Numbered from the stretch's first letter, positions 1 through 5,670 are shown. The stretch is DNA of 5,670 bases from Nitrospirales bacterium (GCA_013817135.1 JACDDF010000180.1:1-5670), one strand, 5' to 3'. The notes: generated by a model from the sequence alone, not told the origin. Program-made: numbers and translations.

Positions 1-1
1 C

Positions 2-679
2 TCACATCCTTACCCATACTCAGATACCGGGAATTCCTCAAGGAACCTTCCCCGTATTGTGTTGGCGGATGACCATCCCATGGTCCTGGAAGGGGTCGCA
101 AAGCTTGTGGAGGAGTTCGCTGAGGTCGTGGGAAAGGTGGAAGATGGACGAGCGCTGCTTGATATCGTTTCACACCTGAACCCGGATGTGGTGGTGATGG
201 ATATTTCCATGCCGAGTTTAAACGGTCTGGAATCCGCTCGCCATCTCCAAAAACTTTTTCCTCACTGTAAAATTATTTTCCTAACGATGCATGCAGATTC
301 CTCCTATATTACGGCGGCGTTCGAGGCCGGGGCTTCCGGCTACCTGTTAAAGCGGTCTGCCGGATCAGAACTTAAACAGGCTGTGCAATCGGTGTTGGCA
401 GGCCATAAGTATGTCACGCCACTAGTTCTGAGAGGGGATATTTCGCCTCAGAACCCACAAGAAATGTTGAGACCATCGTTGAACCAGCTCACTCCCCGTC
501 AACGGGAAGTCCTGCAGTTAATTGCCGAAGGCCGTTCCACAAAAGGGATTGCCACGCTTCTTAACATTTCCGTTAAAACGATTGAATTTCATCGATCCAA
601 AATCATGGAAACTTTAGGGATGCATACGATCCCGGAGTTGACCACGTTTGCGGTTGCCCACGGTCTGGTTGTGACCTAG
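2..679 (+). CDS. NarL/FixJ-family response regulator, 5' end outside window
   Basis: This is a two-component response regulator that, when phosphorylated by a partner kinase, is expected to bind DNA and control transcription in the cytoplasm. Numbering from the first complete codon (base 2), 225 residues are visible. The receiver domain (about 18-135) has the acidic pair D23/D24, phosphoacceptor D67 in VVVMDISMP, switch T95 and conserved K117. A LuxR-type helix-turn-helix follows at about 163-207 (LTPRQREVLQLIAEG, then SVKTIEFHRSKIM). The frame is open to the left edge. The GTG at 59 is a poor start because it falls inside the first beta strand (PRIVLADDHP) and would remove it, and no other start codon is in frame, so the true start probably lies upstream. 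The usual KEIA of the HTH reads KGIA here. A strong terminator follows, so this is the last gene of its transcript. Its kinase is probably encoded to the left. The family is certain; the regulon cannot be told. Confidence 0.93.
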   Translation, partial: SHPYPYSDTGNSSRNLPRIVLADDHPMVLEGVAKLVEEFAEVVGKVEDGRALLDIVSHLNPDVVVMDISMPSLNGLESARHLQKLFPHCKIIFLTMHADSSYITAAFEAGASGYLLKRSAGSELKQAVQSVLAGHKYVTPLVLRGDISPQNPQEMLRPSLNQLTPRQREVLQLIAEGRSTKGIATLLNISVKTIEFHRSKIMETLGMHTIPELTTFAVAHGLVVT

Positions 680-725
680 GCGATTCCGATCATCTCTCCC
701 CACTTCATCCTAGGATTTTTTCCAG

Positions 726-759
726 AAAGGACTAGGGGTTTCCCTAGTTCTTTTTTTTT
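726..759 (+). terminator. Strong Rho-independent terminator after the NarL-type regulator
   Basis: A 12-bp stem (726-737 paired with 742-753) closes a 4-base GTTT loop. It has a single G-T wobble and runs directly into an uninterrupted T tract that ends at 759. The stem core is ACTAGGG/CCCTAGT. The T tract lies only on the plus-strand side, so it should stop transcription arriving from the response regulator and isolate the downstream CBS-receiver gene. Confidence 0.9.
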
Positions 760-807
760 GCTCCGGTCGGTATTTTACACGCTCAGCTTAGCGGTACCAT
801 CCTCCTC

Positions 808-835
808 AACCGATGGTTTCATGATTGAAACCGAT
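808..835. promoter_or_regulatory. Operator-like inverted repeat with 21-bp-spaced direct repeats
   Basis: A perfect 7-bp inverted repeat, GGTTTCA (815-821) and TGAAACC (826-832), is separated by TGAT. Overlapping it, AACCGAT occurs twice, at 808-814 and 829-835, exactly 21 bp (about two helical turns) apart. The element ends 6 bp before the Shine-Dalgarno of the CBS-receiver gene and lies after the upstream terminator, in the only region that can hold that gene's promoter. It could be a dimeric repressor or activator site, or an RNA hairpin affecting translation. No convincing -35/-10 pair was found here, so the role is inferred from symmetry and position. Confidence 0.4.
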
Positions 836-840
836 TTAAA

Positions 841-847
841 AGGGAGG
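841..847 (+). promoter_or_regulatory. Ribosome binding site of the CBS-receiver gene
   Basis: AGGGAGG lies 7 bases before the ATG at 855. This is a strong Shine-Dalgarno with normal spacing and fixes the start codon. It sits 8 bases after the hairpin at 815-832, close enough for that hairpin to influence ribosome access. Confidence 0.85.
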
Positions 848-854
848 CCTTCTG

Positions 855-1892
855 ATGAACCACCTTTCTTCATCTTCCCCTCTGGCGAAAGATCTGATGA
901 ATTCCGATGCCGTCCCTCTTAGACCCGGTATCTTTGAGAAAGATCGGATTTTGCAATTCCTCTCCGGTCAATACAGCGGATGGCCTGTGGTCAATTCTAC
1001 CGGGAAAATCCTGGGTGTCGTGACGGAGCTCCGTCTGTTACAAGCCTGTTCTCGTTTGAACTCCCTTGATGAACTCAGGGTCGAGGACACCATGGCCACC
1101 CCGGTGTCTGTGTATGAGGATGATCCGCTGGATGTGGTGCTGAAAGTGATGGTTCAAAGGCAAGTTTCGAGGATGCCTGTGGTGGACGATCGGAATCTTG
1201 TCGGAGTCATCTCGCGGGGAGATGTGTTACCGCATTGTTTCCCGTTAACTTCGTCCCCTTCCCAATTCGTGTTCTCGTGCGCCTGGTGTGAACGCGTTCA
1301 TGATTCCTCGGATGGACTAACCGGGGCAGAGGGATGGCGAGATTTGCGTTCATATTTGTCGATGCATCATCTCACATTTTCTGAGGTCGACCTTTCACCG
1401 ACCTATTGTTCTTCTTGTCTGCAAATTCTTCAGGCGCTCGAAACCACATCCCCCGGTGTGTCGCGTGACGAGACGGAGGCCCAGGCTCAGGAAGTCCGTC
1501 CATGTATGTTGGTGGTCGATGATGATCCTTCAGTGGCCAGGCTGTTGGAGCGGGCGCTTCAGGAATGGGGATATGAGGTGGTTATTGCGAGAAATGGGCG
1601 GGAGGGCCTGGATGTGGTGGGTTGCCGTTCCGTGGATGGGATTTTACTGGATACACACATGCCCATTATGGATGGGCGGACCATGCTGGATGAATTACGG
1701 TGGTTGGGGCATCAGGTGCCGGTGTTGATGATGTCTGGAGCAGCCGACGAACCGGCTCTCCGGCAACTGTTACAGGAAGGCGCTCAGGGGTTTTTTGTGA
1801 AACCGTTTCATCTGAAATCTCTCAAGGAAGCCTGTCGCAAGATACTTCAAAAGAATGAGGCACAGTTCTCTTCTCGCTATCATGTGGCCTGA
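855..1892 (+). CDS. CBS-domain pair / four-Cys module / receiver-domain protein
   Basis: This 345-residue cytoplasmic protein has no predicted membrane segment. It carries two CBS repeats at about 15-130 (GWPVVNSTGKILGVVTE, then SRMPVVDDRNLVGVISRGDV), a pair that in other proteins binds adenine nucleotides. A cysteine module follows at about 140-190, with C142xxC145 and C185xxC188 flanking a W..L..YL segment. It resembles the small CxxC...CxxC module often fused to receiver and sensor proteins, probably a zinc or metal knuckle. After a linker comes a complete receiver domain (217-333) with acidic D222-D224, phosphoacceptor D266 in ILLDTHMP, switch S294 and K316. There is no DNA-binding or enzymatic output domain, so it probably acts as an adaptor or phosphate sink whose state may also report nucleotide level; this role is inference. 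The gene looks monocistronic, between an upstream terminator and a convergent neighbour. The domain calls are secure; the partner kinase is unknown. Confidence 0.9.
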   Translation: MNHLSSSSPLAKDLMNSDAVPLRPGIFEKDRILQFLSGQYSGWPVVNSTGKILGVVTELRLLQACSRLNSLDELRVEDTMATPVSVYEDDPLDVVLKVMVQRQVSRMPVVDDRNLVGVISRGDVLPHCFPLTSSPSQFVFSCAWCERVHDSSDGLTGAEGWRDLRSYLSMHHLTFSEVDLSPTYCSSCLQILQALETTSPGVSRDETEAQAQEVRPCMLVVDDDPSVARLLERALQEWGYEVVIARNGREGLDVVGCRSVDGILLDTHMPIMDGRTMLDELRWLGHQVPVLMMSGAADEPALRQLLQEGAQGFFVKPFHLKSLKEACRKILQKNEAQFSSRYHVA

Positions 1893-1941
1893 TCGAAGTA
1901 CGGATACTTAGAGCGCAAGTTGAAGGTGCCATCTGGCTGCC

Positions 1942-1958
1942 GGGTTGGAAACCCTTTT
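1942..1958 (+). terminator. Possible weak terminator after the CBS-receiver gene
   Basis: A 5-bp stem, GGGTT (1942-1946) with AACCC (1950-1954), closes a GGA loop and is followed by TTTT. It lies 50 bp past the stop codon, in the 86-bp gap between two convergent genes where a terminator is expected. The stem and T run are short, so efficiency is doubtful. No T-tailed hairpin was seen for the opposite strand. Confidence 0.35.
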
Positions 1959-1978
1959 AAGCATGAGAGGGAGAGTCC

Positions 1979-3103
1979 TCATAAGGCAATGCCTTCGCGA
2001 CCCAACAAGCCTCTTAAGCTCTGAATCACCGGAAAAACCTCCTGGTTCCAGTCCGCGCCCTGGCGATCAAAGGCTTTCTGTTCTTCCTCAACAATCCACC
2101 GATCTTGTGCAAAGATTCCATCGGTAAACCACACAATAAACGGCCACAAAAGGTGGATGATTCCGGGAATTGAAGGTTTCCGGATCATCATCAACCCAAA
2201 GGTATGGTTGATTCGTTGGGCATGATCAATGGGAACATACACATTCCAGAGATTTAACGCGGGGTGAGGACTCCCGGCTGTCCAGAACTGGAGCGTTTGA
2301 TAGGGGTAGTTGGTACAGATGGTCATCAGATCATGTTTTGGGCCATCTGCGGATGGCTTGGTGCGCCGTAGGATAAGTTTTTCTCCGAGTGGTTGTGCGC
2401 CTTTGATTCGAGAGAAGGTATAGTCGACTTCCACGGCATGCGGCCGCTCTCGAAGTTCCAGAAAGACCGTTCGGATCCCGCCCATCAGTCGACGGTGCAA
2501 AAACTGGTGGTTCATATCCATAAGATTCTCATGCATGAATGAGTAATGGCAGCTCACCTGACGGTCAAGGTATCGAGTTTTATATTCCGGATCACCGGCT
2601 AAGGACACGTTCGGGAATCCAACTTCTTCAACTCTGCTCACCGAGCCGGGAAATACAAAAACCAGTCCATAGGCTTCCCGACAGGGATAACTCCTGACTC
2701 CTGCCGGACGTGGTTGGTCCTTTTCTAAATATGGTACGCCCATACATCGCCCTGTCTGGTCAAACGTCCAGGAATGATACCCACACTGGACATGCTCTCC
2801 ATGCACCACTCCGCAATGGAGTGGTACCTGCCGATGGGCGCATCGGTCTTCGAGCGCATAGACCATTCCGGTTACGGTTCTCACCAACACGATGGGATCA
2901 CCGGCAAAGGACACTCCAAGCATTTTTCCTTTTTTCAGATCTTTGGAGCGTGCGAGCGGATACCAATTGTCCGGATGAAGACCTGTTTTTCTTAAATCGG
3001 ATGTGAGGGGCGTTTTCCCCGATAGGGACGCAGGGCCTTCCAGGATAATGGGAGCGCCGCTTTCCTTCTGTCTGTCTACGTGAATTTGAGATTGCTCAAT
3101 CAT
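1979..3103 (-). CDS. Rieske [2Fe-2S] non-heme iron oxygenase, ring-hydroxylating alpha-subunit type
   Basis: Such enzymes use electrons passed through a Rieske cluster to activate O2 at a mononuclear iron, for hydroxylation, demethylation or related oxidations. The ATG at 3103 gives 374 residues. The Rieske domain (about 45-150) has C88-x-H90 and C107-x2-H110 (CAHRQVPLHCG, CGYHSW). The catalytic domain has ENLMDMNHQFLH: D196 is the likely inter-subunit electron relay, and H199 and H203 are iron ligands. D334 in FAQDRWIVEEEQ is the likely third ligand. H-x3-H is shorter than the common H-x4-H but is, to my memory, the spacing in carbazole dioxygenase. A hydrophobic stretch at about 313-331 precedes D334 and may aid membrane or substrate contact. 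No reductase, ferredoxin or beta subunit is adjacent, so electrons must come from elsewhere. The substrate cannot be read from the sequence. The gene converges with the CBS-receiver gene and diverges from the kinase. Confidence 0.9.
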   Translation of the reverse strand: MIEQSQIHVDRQKESGAPIILEGPASLSGKTPLTSDLRKTGLHPDNWYPLARSKDLKKGKMLGVSFAGDPIVLVRTVTGMVYALEDRCAHRQVPLHCGVVHGEHVQCGYHSWTFDQTGRCMGVPYLEKDQPRPAGVRSYPCREAYGLVFVFPGSVSRVEEVGFPNVSLAGDPEYKTRYLDRQVSCHYSFMHENLMDMNHQFLHRRLMGGIRTVFLELRERPHAVEVDYTFSRIKGAQPLGEKLILRRTKPSADGPKHDLMTICTNYPYQTLQFWTAGSPHPALNLWNVYVPIDHAQRINHTFGLMMIRKPSIPGIIHLLWPFIVWFTDGIFAQDRWIVEEEQKAFDRQGADWNQEVFPVIQSLRGLLGREGIAL

Positions 3104-3109
3104 GAATTT

Positions 3110-3113
3110 CTCC
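3110..3113 (-). promoter_or_regulatory. Ribosome binding site that sets the oxygenase start
   Basis: On the minus strand GGAG stands 6 bases before the ATG whose first base is 3103. The frame also has an in-frame TTG at 3127, eight codons earlier, but this Shine-Dalgarno would lie inside that longer version. The ATG is therefore preferred. Confidence 0.75.
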
Positions 3114-3231
3114 AAAAAAGAAGGCAACCGTGAGGGGAAACGTCTGGGAATCTTCAGTGATATAGAGAAATAATTGGAATCGTATGAGTTTTTGGACTGG
3201 CATTAAGTGAGCTGAGGAAAAAGAGGGTAGG

Positions 3232-3311
3232 GACTCGAATGATTCGTCACTGGGGCACAGTATAGATCGTGTCATCAAAAATATCGAGTCGGAGCGAATC
3301 TTTTTCGAAAA
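3232..3311. repeat. Cluster of small palindromes and interleaved inverted repeats
   Basis: Several symmetric elements crowd into 80 bp. CGAAT-G-ATTCG at 3236-3246 is an 11-bp palindrome. GACTCGA (3232-3238) is matched by its complement TCGAGTC at 3284-3290. GATTCG (3241-3246) is matched by CGAATC at 3295-3300. TTTTCGAAAA (3302-3311) is a perfect 10-bp palindrome. The two longer-range pairs interleave rather than nest, so they cannot form one simple hairpin; they suit paired protein-binding sites better. The cluster lies 130-210 bp upstream of the oxygenase start and 155-235 bp upstream of the kinase start. A regulatory role is inferred from position only, and short repeats of this size can arise by chance. 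Confidence 0.3.
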
Positions 3312-3466
3312 CACCCTAGGCATGGGCAACTTGCATACCCGCAAAACCTGTGTTTGGAAAAACGATCGAATAGTTTAAGGTATGATGAGAAAATCAGGAA
3401 ATTCCGTTAAAATTCACTTATGTTATGGATTGAACGGCCAGGGTCGACATCAAAGGATGGAGTGTC

Positions 3467-5440
3467 GTGAAGCCACCAGAACGTTCATGGTTAGGAACAG
3501 GATCAATCGGACGAGCGTTAATGGTTCTCACCACGGTCTTTATTTTAGCCTTGTTCGGCATTCTGCTCTATACGATCACCACAATTCAGAATCAAAGACT
3601 CGACAGTGTGACGGTGGATCTGGCTGGACGACAGCGGATGTTGTCCCAACGACTCATGAATGAAATTTTATTGACTTCGCAAGGGATTCCTGCTGATTAC
3701 CGGTCCACCCAAAAGATGTTGACCCAAACTCTGGATGCGTTACTCGTCGGTGGACAAGCCGTCATGAACCCGGAAAGTGGCGAAACGGTGGCCCTTCCTT
3801 CCCCTCCATCCCGGGACATATTACAGGCATTGAGTCAGCAACAAACACTCATGGCCGAATTCATACAACGGGCCGATACCTTTTTGAAAAGGCAGTCCGA
3901 TCATCCCGGCTATTCTTTGGAATTAGAAGGGCTCCTGGCTGTCAATGTCCGGTTGATTGAAGTCGCCAACAAGGCCGTCAAGTTATACAGCAGAAATTCC
4001 CAGGAAAAGATCTCGAACATGATCGTTTGGGAATCTCTAATCGGTATCTTAGTGATTCCTTTTGGAATTCTCATGACGAGACAGGTCAAACTGGCCAATC
4101 AGGAACTCGAACATGAAATTCAGGAACGCTCCAGGATAGAAATGGCTCTGCGTTATCGAATCGAAATTGAAAATCTCGTGACGAATCTTTCAACCCAATT
4201 TATTAATCTTGGGCCAAAAAGTTTGGATGCGGAGATTGATCGAGCCTTAGAAGCTATGGGCACCTTCGGAGGTGTGGATCGAAGTTATGTGTTTGTGGTT
4301 GAGGATGACGGAAAGATTGTGAACAATACCCATGAATGGTGCCAGACGGGTATTGAGCCTCAAATAACTAAACTTCAAGGGCTTCGATTGCAGGACCTAC
4401 CCTGGTTTGCAGAACGTCTTATCTCCGGCCCGTTTTTTCAAATCTCAAGCGTGGCCAATCTTCCGCTTGAGGCGAGTGCCGAAAAGCAGCTATTTCAAAG
4501 GCAGCAAATCCAATCGCTGGTGATTGTGCCCATGGTATTACGGGGAAAGTTGTTCGGGTTACTTGGGTTTGATTCAGTGAGGCATGAAAAAACCTGGTCG
4601 GAAGAGGACATCAGGCTCCTCCAAATGGCAGGAGAAATATTCGTGAACGGGTTTGAACGACAAGGGGTAGAAGAAAATTTAAGAAAAAGTGAAGCCGCCA
4701 AAGTTGAAGCCTTTCGTCAAAGTGATGCTCTGAAAACAGCTCTGCTGTCCTTGGTTTCGCACGAACTACGAACTCCCCTTACTGCCATCAAGGCTTCCAT
4801 AGCTGGATTAATTGAACTTTCCAGGCAGGATGCGTCCAAGGTGCAGCAGGAATTTCTCCAGGGCATCAATCAGGAAATCGATTTTTTAAATGGTTTGGTT
4901 GATAATCTTTTGGACATGTCAAAGGTTGAAGCGGGAACGCTGGTTCCTCATCGTGAATGGCATTTATTGGAAGATTTAGTCGAAGGCGCAATCAGACGAG
5001 TGGAAATGTCATTGGAAAGCCGATCTCTGCAAGTGAACCTGGGGGAGAAAATTTCTCCTATTTTTGTGGATGGGATGGAAATTCAGCAAGTCCTGATCAA
5101 CCTGTTAGATAATGCCACTAAATATTCTCCCCCAGGATCCTTGGTCAGCATTGTTGGTCGAATGACGCAGAACCAGGTTGAGGTACGGGTCTCCAGTGAA
5201 GGAGAAGGAATCCCTCAGGGGGAATTATCAAGTATTTTCAAGCGTTTTTATCGGCTAAAGGGTCCGCGCACACGACTCATTCGTGGTACCGGTCTGGGAT
5301 TGGCGATCTGCAAAGGTATGGTCGAAGCCCATGGTGGCCGAATTTGGGCCGAATCTCAGAATCGAGTCGTGACGATTAGCTTCACGGTGCCGACCCCTGA
5401 GGCACCCCCTATGATAACTTTTGACGGGGAAGAGGAGTAA
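3467..5440 (+). CDS. Membrane sensor histidine kinase: PilJ/NarX-like sensor, GAF, KdpD-like core
   Basis: This 657-residue inner-membrane kinase should autophosphorylate H432 and pass phosphate to the regulator encoded 11 bp downstream. Transmembrane helix 1 is at about 18-38. A periplasmic helical region (about 40-185) begins with a P-box-like motif, VDLAGRQRMLSQRL (50-63), as in PilJ-N and the nitrate sensors NarX/NarQ. Helix 2 is at about 186-204, followed by a helical linker. A GAF domain (about 235-395) contains GGVDRSYVFV, NNTHEWC, IQSLVIVPM and LLGFDSVR. HisKA carries SHELRTPL, and the following DMSKVEAG...PHREW segment is KdpD-like. The ATPase domain has an N box (N545, N549), an F box (FKRFYR, 590-595) and a G2 box (GTGLGLAI, 607-614). 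The G1 box reads SEGEG (577-581), with Ser replacing the usual Asp. The GTG start at 3467 follows AAAGGA with 9-base spacing, and an in-frame stop at 3431 excludes longer forms. The ligand is unproven. Confidence 0.93.
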   Translation: MKPPERSWLGTGSIGRALMVLTTVFILALFGILLYTITTIQNQRLDSVTVDLAGRQRMLSQRLMNEILLTSQGIPADYRSTQKMLTQTLDALLVGGQAVMNPESGETVALPSPPSRDILQALSQQQTLMAEFIQRADTFLKRQSDHPGYSLELEGLLAVNVRLIEVANKAVKLYSRNSQEKISNMIVWESLIGILVIPFGILMTRQVKLANQELEHEIQERSRIEMALRYRIEIENLVTNLSTQFINLGPKSLDAEIDRALEAMGTFGGVDRSYVFVVEDDGKIVNNTHEWCQTGIEPQITKLQGLRLQDLPWFAERLISGPFFQISSVANLPLEASAEKQLFQRQQIQSLVIVPMVLRGKLFGLLGFDSVRHEKTWSEEDIRLLQMAGEIFVNGFERQGVEENLRKSEAAKVEAFRQSDALKTALLSLVSHELRTPLTAIKASIAGLIELSRQDASKVQQEFLQGINQEIDFLNGLVDNLLDMSKVEAGTLVPHREWHLLEDLVEGAIRRVEMSLESRSLQVNLGEKISPIFVDGMEIQQVLINLLDNATKYSPPGSLVSIVGRMTQNQVEVRVSSEGEGIPQGELSSIFKRFYRLKGPRTRLIRGTGLGLAICKGMVEAHGGRIWAESQNRVVTISFTVPTPEAPPMITFDGEEE

Positions 5441-5451
5441 TCGGTCTACCC

Positions 5452-5670
5452 ATGGCTCTTGGATCTCGAATATTAGCGGTTGATGATGAACGGCAAATAC
5501 GTCGTTCATTGCAGGTCAATCTTGAGGCAAAAGGGTATGAGGTTCTGACGGCGGAAACGGGAGAAGAGGCCCTCCAGATTATGAGTCATCGCCTCCCCGA
5601 CCTGGCCCTCGTGGATTTACTGCTTCCCGGAATGGATGGAATCGAACTCACACGGCATTTGTGTGAAACC
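5452..5670 (+). CDS. Response regulator receiver domain, 3' end outside window
   Basis: The first 73 residues of a response regulator are visible. They show acidic D11/D12 (ILAVDDERQ), phosphoacceptor D55 in LALVDLLLPGMDG, and a helix 1 typical of OmpR/KdpE-type receivers. The ATG at 5452 is the only start available, because an in-frame stop lies at 5422-5424. The nearest Shine-Dalgarno-like run, GAGGAG (5432-5437), overlaps the kinase stop codon and stands 14 bases from the ATG. Such long spacing suggests translation is coupled to termination of the kinase. The 11-bp gap makes it the cognate partner of that kinase, whose KdpD-like core predicts a winged-helix (OmpR/KdpE-type) output domain beyond the edge; the output domain itself is not seen. 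Confidence 0.92.
   Translation, partial: MALGSRILAVDDERQIRRSLQVNLEAKGYEVLTAETGEEALQIMSHRLPDLALVDLLLPGMDGIELTRHLCET

Larger units (their letters stand above)
3104..3466. other. Divergent intergenic region between the oxygenase and kinase genes
   Basis: These 363 bp lie between two divergent genes and should hold promoters for both. No convincing protein is encoded: the open frames seen here have no recognisable motif and overlap the neighbouring genes. Plus-strand -10-like hexamers TATGAT (3381-3386) and TATGTT (3419-3424), and minus-strand TATACT (complement of 3259-3264), are present, but none has a good -35 at 16-18 bp, so no sigma-70 promoter is called. No -24/-12 sigma-54 site was seen. 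Small palindromes at 3236-3246, 3302-3311 and 3397-3405 are the only clear structures. Confidence 0.6.

Noticed and set aside
675..714. Two CCTAGG palindromes after the left-edge regulator
   Set aside because: Six-base palindromes with no further symmetry or spacing pattern; probably chance next to the real terminator.
1456..1728. 90-codon open frame inside the CBS-receiver gene
   Set aside because: It is a Trp- and Cys-rich out-of-frame reading of the receiver domain, typical of a shadow frame.
2710..3006. Plus-strand open frames opposite the Rieske domain
   Set aside because: They are antisense to codons of the Rieske motif, which is unmistakable on the minus strand. They show no motif of their own.
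3127..3127. TTG start for the oxygenase, eight codons upstream of the ATG
   Set aside because: The GGAG Shine-Dalgarno lies between this TTG and the ATG at 3103, which has correct spacing, so the ATG is favoured.
3096..3344. 82-codon minus-strand open frame upstream of and overlapping the oxygenase start
   Set aside because: It has no recognisable motif and no good ribosome binding site. Its last codons are simply the oxygenase's Shine-Dalgarno region read in another frame. It occupies the region that must hold the promoter.
3354..3386. TTGGAA and TATGAT as a sigma-70 promoter for the kinase
   Set aside because: The spacer is 21 bp, too long for a normal sigma-70 promoter, and there is no extended -10 TG.
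3382..3663. 93-codon plus-strand open frame overlapping the kinase start
   Set aside because: Its second half lies inside the kinase gene in another frame, and the composition is not protein-like. The kinase frame has clear domains.

Overview
The window looks like ordinary chromosomal DNA of a Gram-negative environmental bacterium with mid-range GC. It has no mobile element, CRISPR array, tRNA or rRNA that I can see. The gene styles (a PilJ/NarX-type sensor kinase with a GAF domain, a CBS-receiver hybrid, a lone Rieske oxygenase) resemble what I associate with Nitrospira and relatives. That placement is an impression from protein style, not a demonstrated assignment.

Layout from left to right. 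(1) Bases 2-679, plus strand: a NarL/FixJ-type response regulator cut by the left edge, closed by a strong intrinsic terminator at 726-759. (2) Bases 855-1892, plus strand: a two-CBS-domain protein with a four-cysteine module and a C-terminal receiver domain. It is preceded by a good Shine-Dalgarno and an operator-like inverted/direct repeat. (3) Bases 1979-3103, minus strand: a Rieske non-heme iron oxygenase, convergent with the CBS-receiver gene. (4) Bases 3104-3466: a 363-bp divergent intergenic region with several small palindromes. (5) Bases 3467-5440, plus strand: a membrane sensor histidine kinase with a NarX/PilJ-like periplasmic P-box, a GAF domain and a KdpD-like catalytic core. (6) Bases 5452 to the right edge, plus strand: the receiver domain of a response regulator, 11 bp downstream of the kinase and almost certainly its partner.

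Four of the five genes are signal-transduction genes, and three separate receiver domains occur in 5.7 kb. The kinase and the right-edge regulator form a clear two-component operon. The left-edge NarL-type regulator probably belongs with genes beyond the left edge. The CBS-receiver protein has no DNA-binding output domain and may act as a phosphorylation- and nucleotide-responsive adaptor. The Rieske oxygenase has no reductase or ferredoxin gene beside it. It shares its upstream region with the kinase operon, so co-regulation is possible but unproven.

The points most worth a second look are: the kinase's G1 box, where the usual ATP-contacting Asp is Ser; the pairing of a NarX-like sensor with a KdpD-like core; the CBS/four-Cys/receiver architecture; the H-x3-H iron-site spacing of the oxygenase; and the repeats in the two regulatory gaps. 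I did not find a convincing wholly new system.
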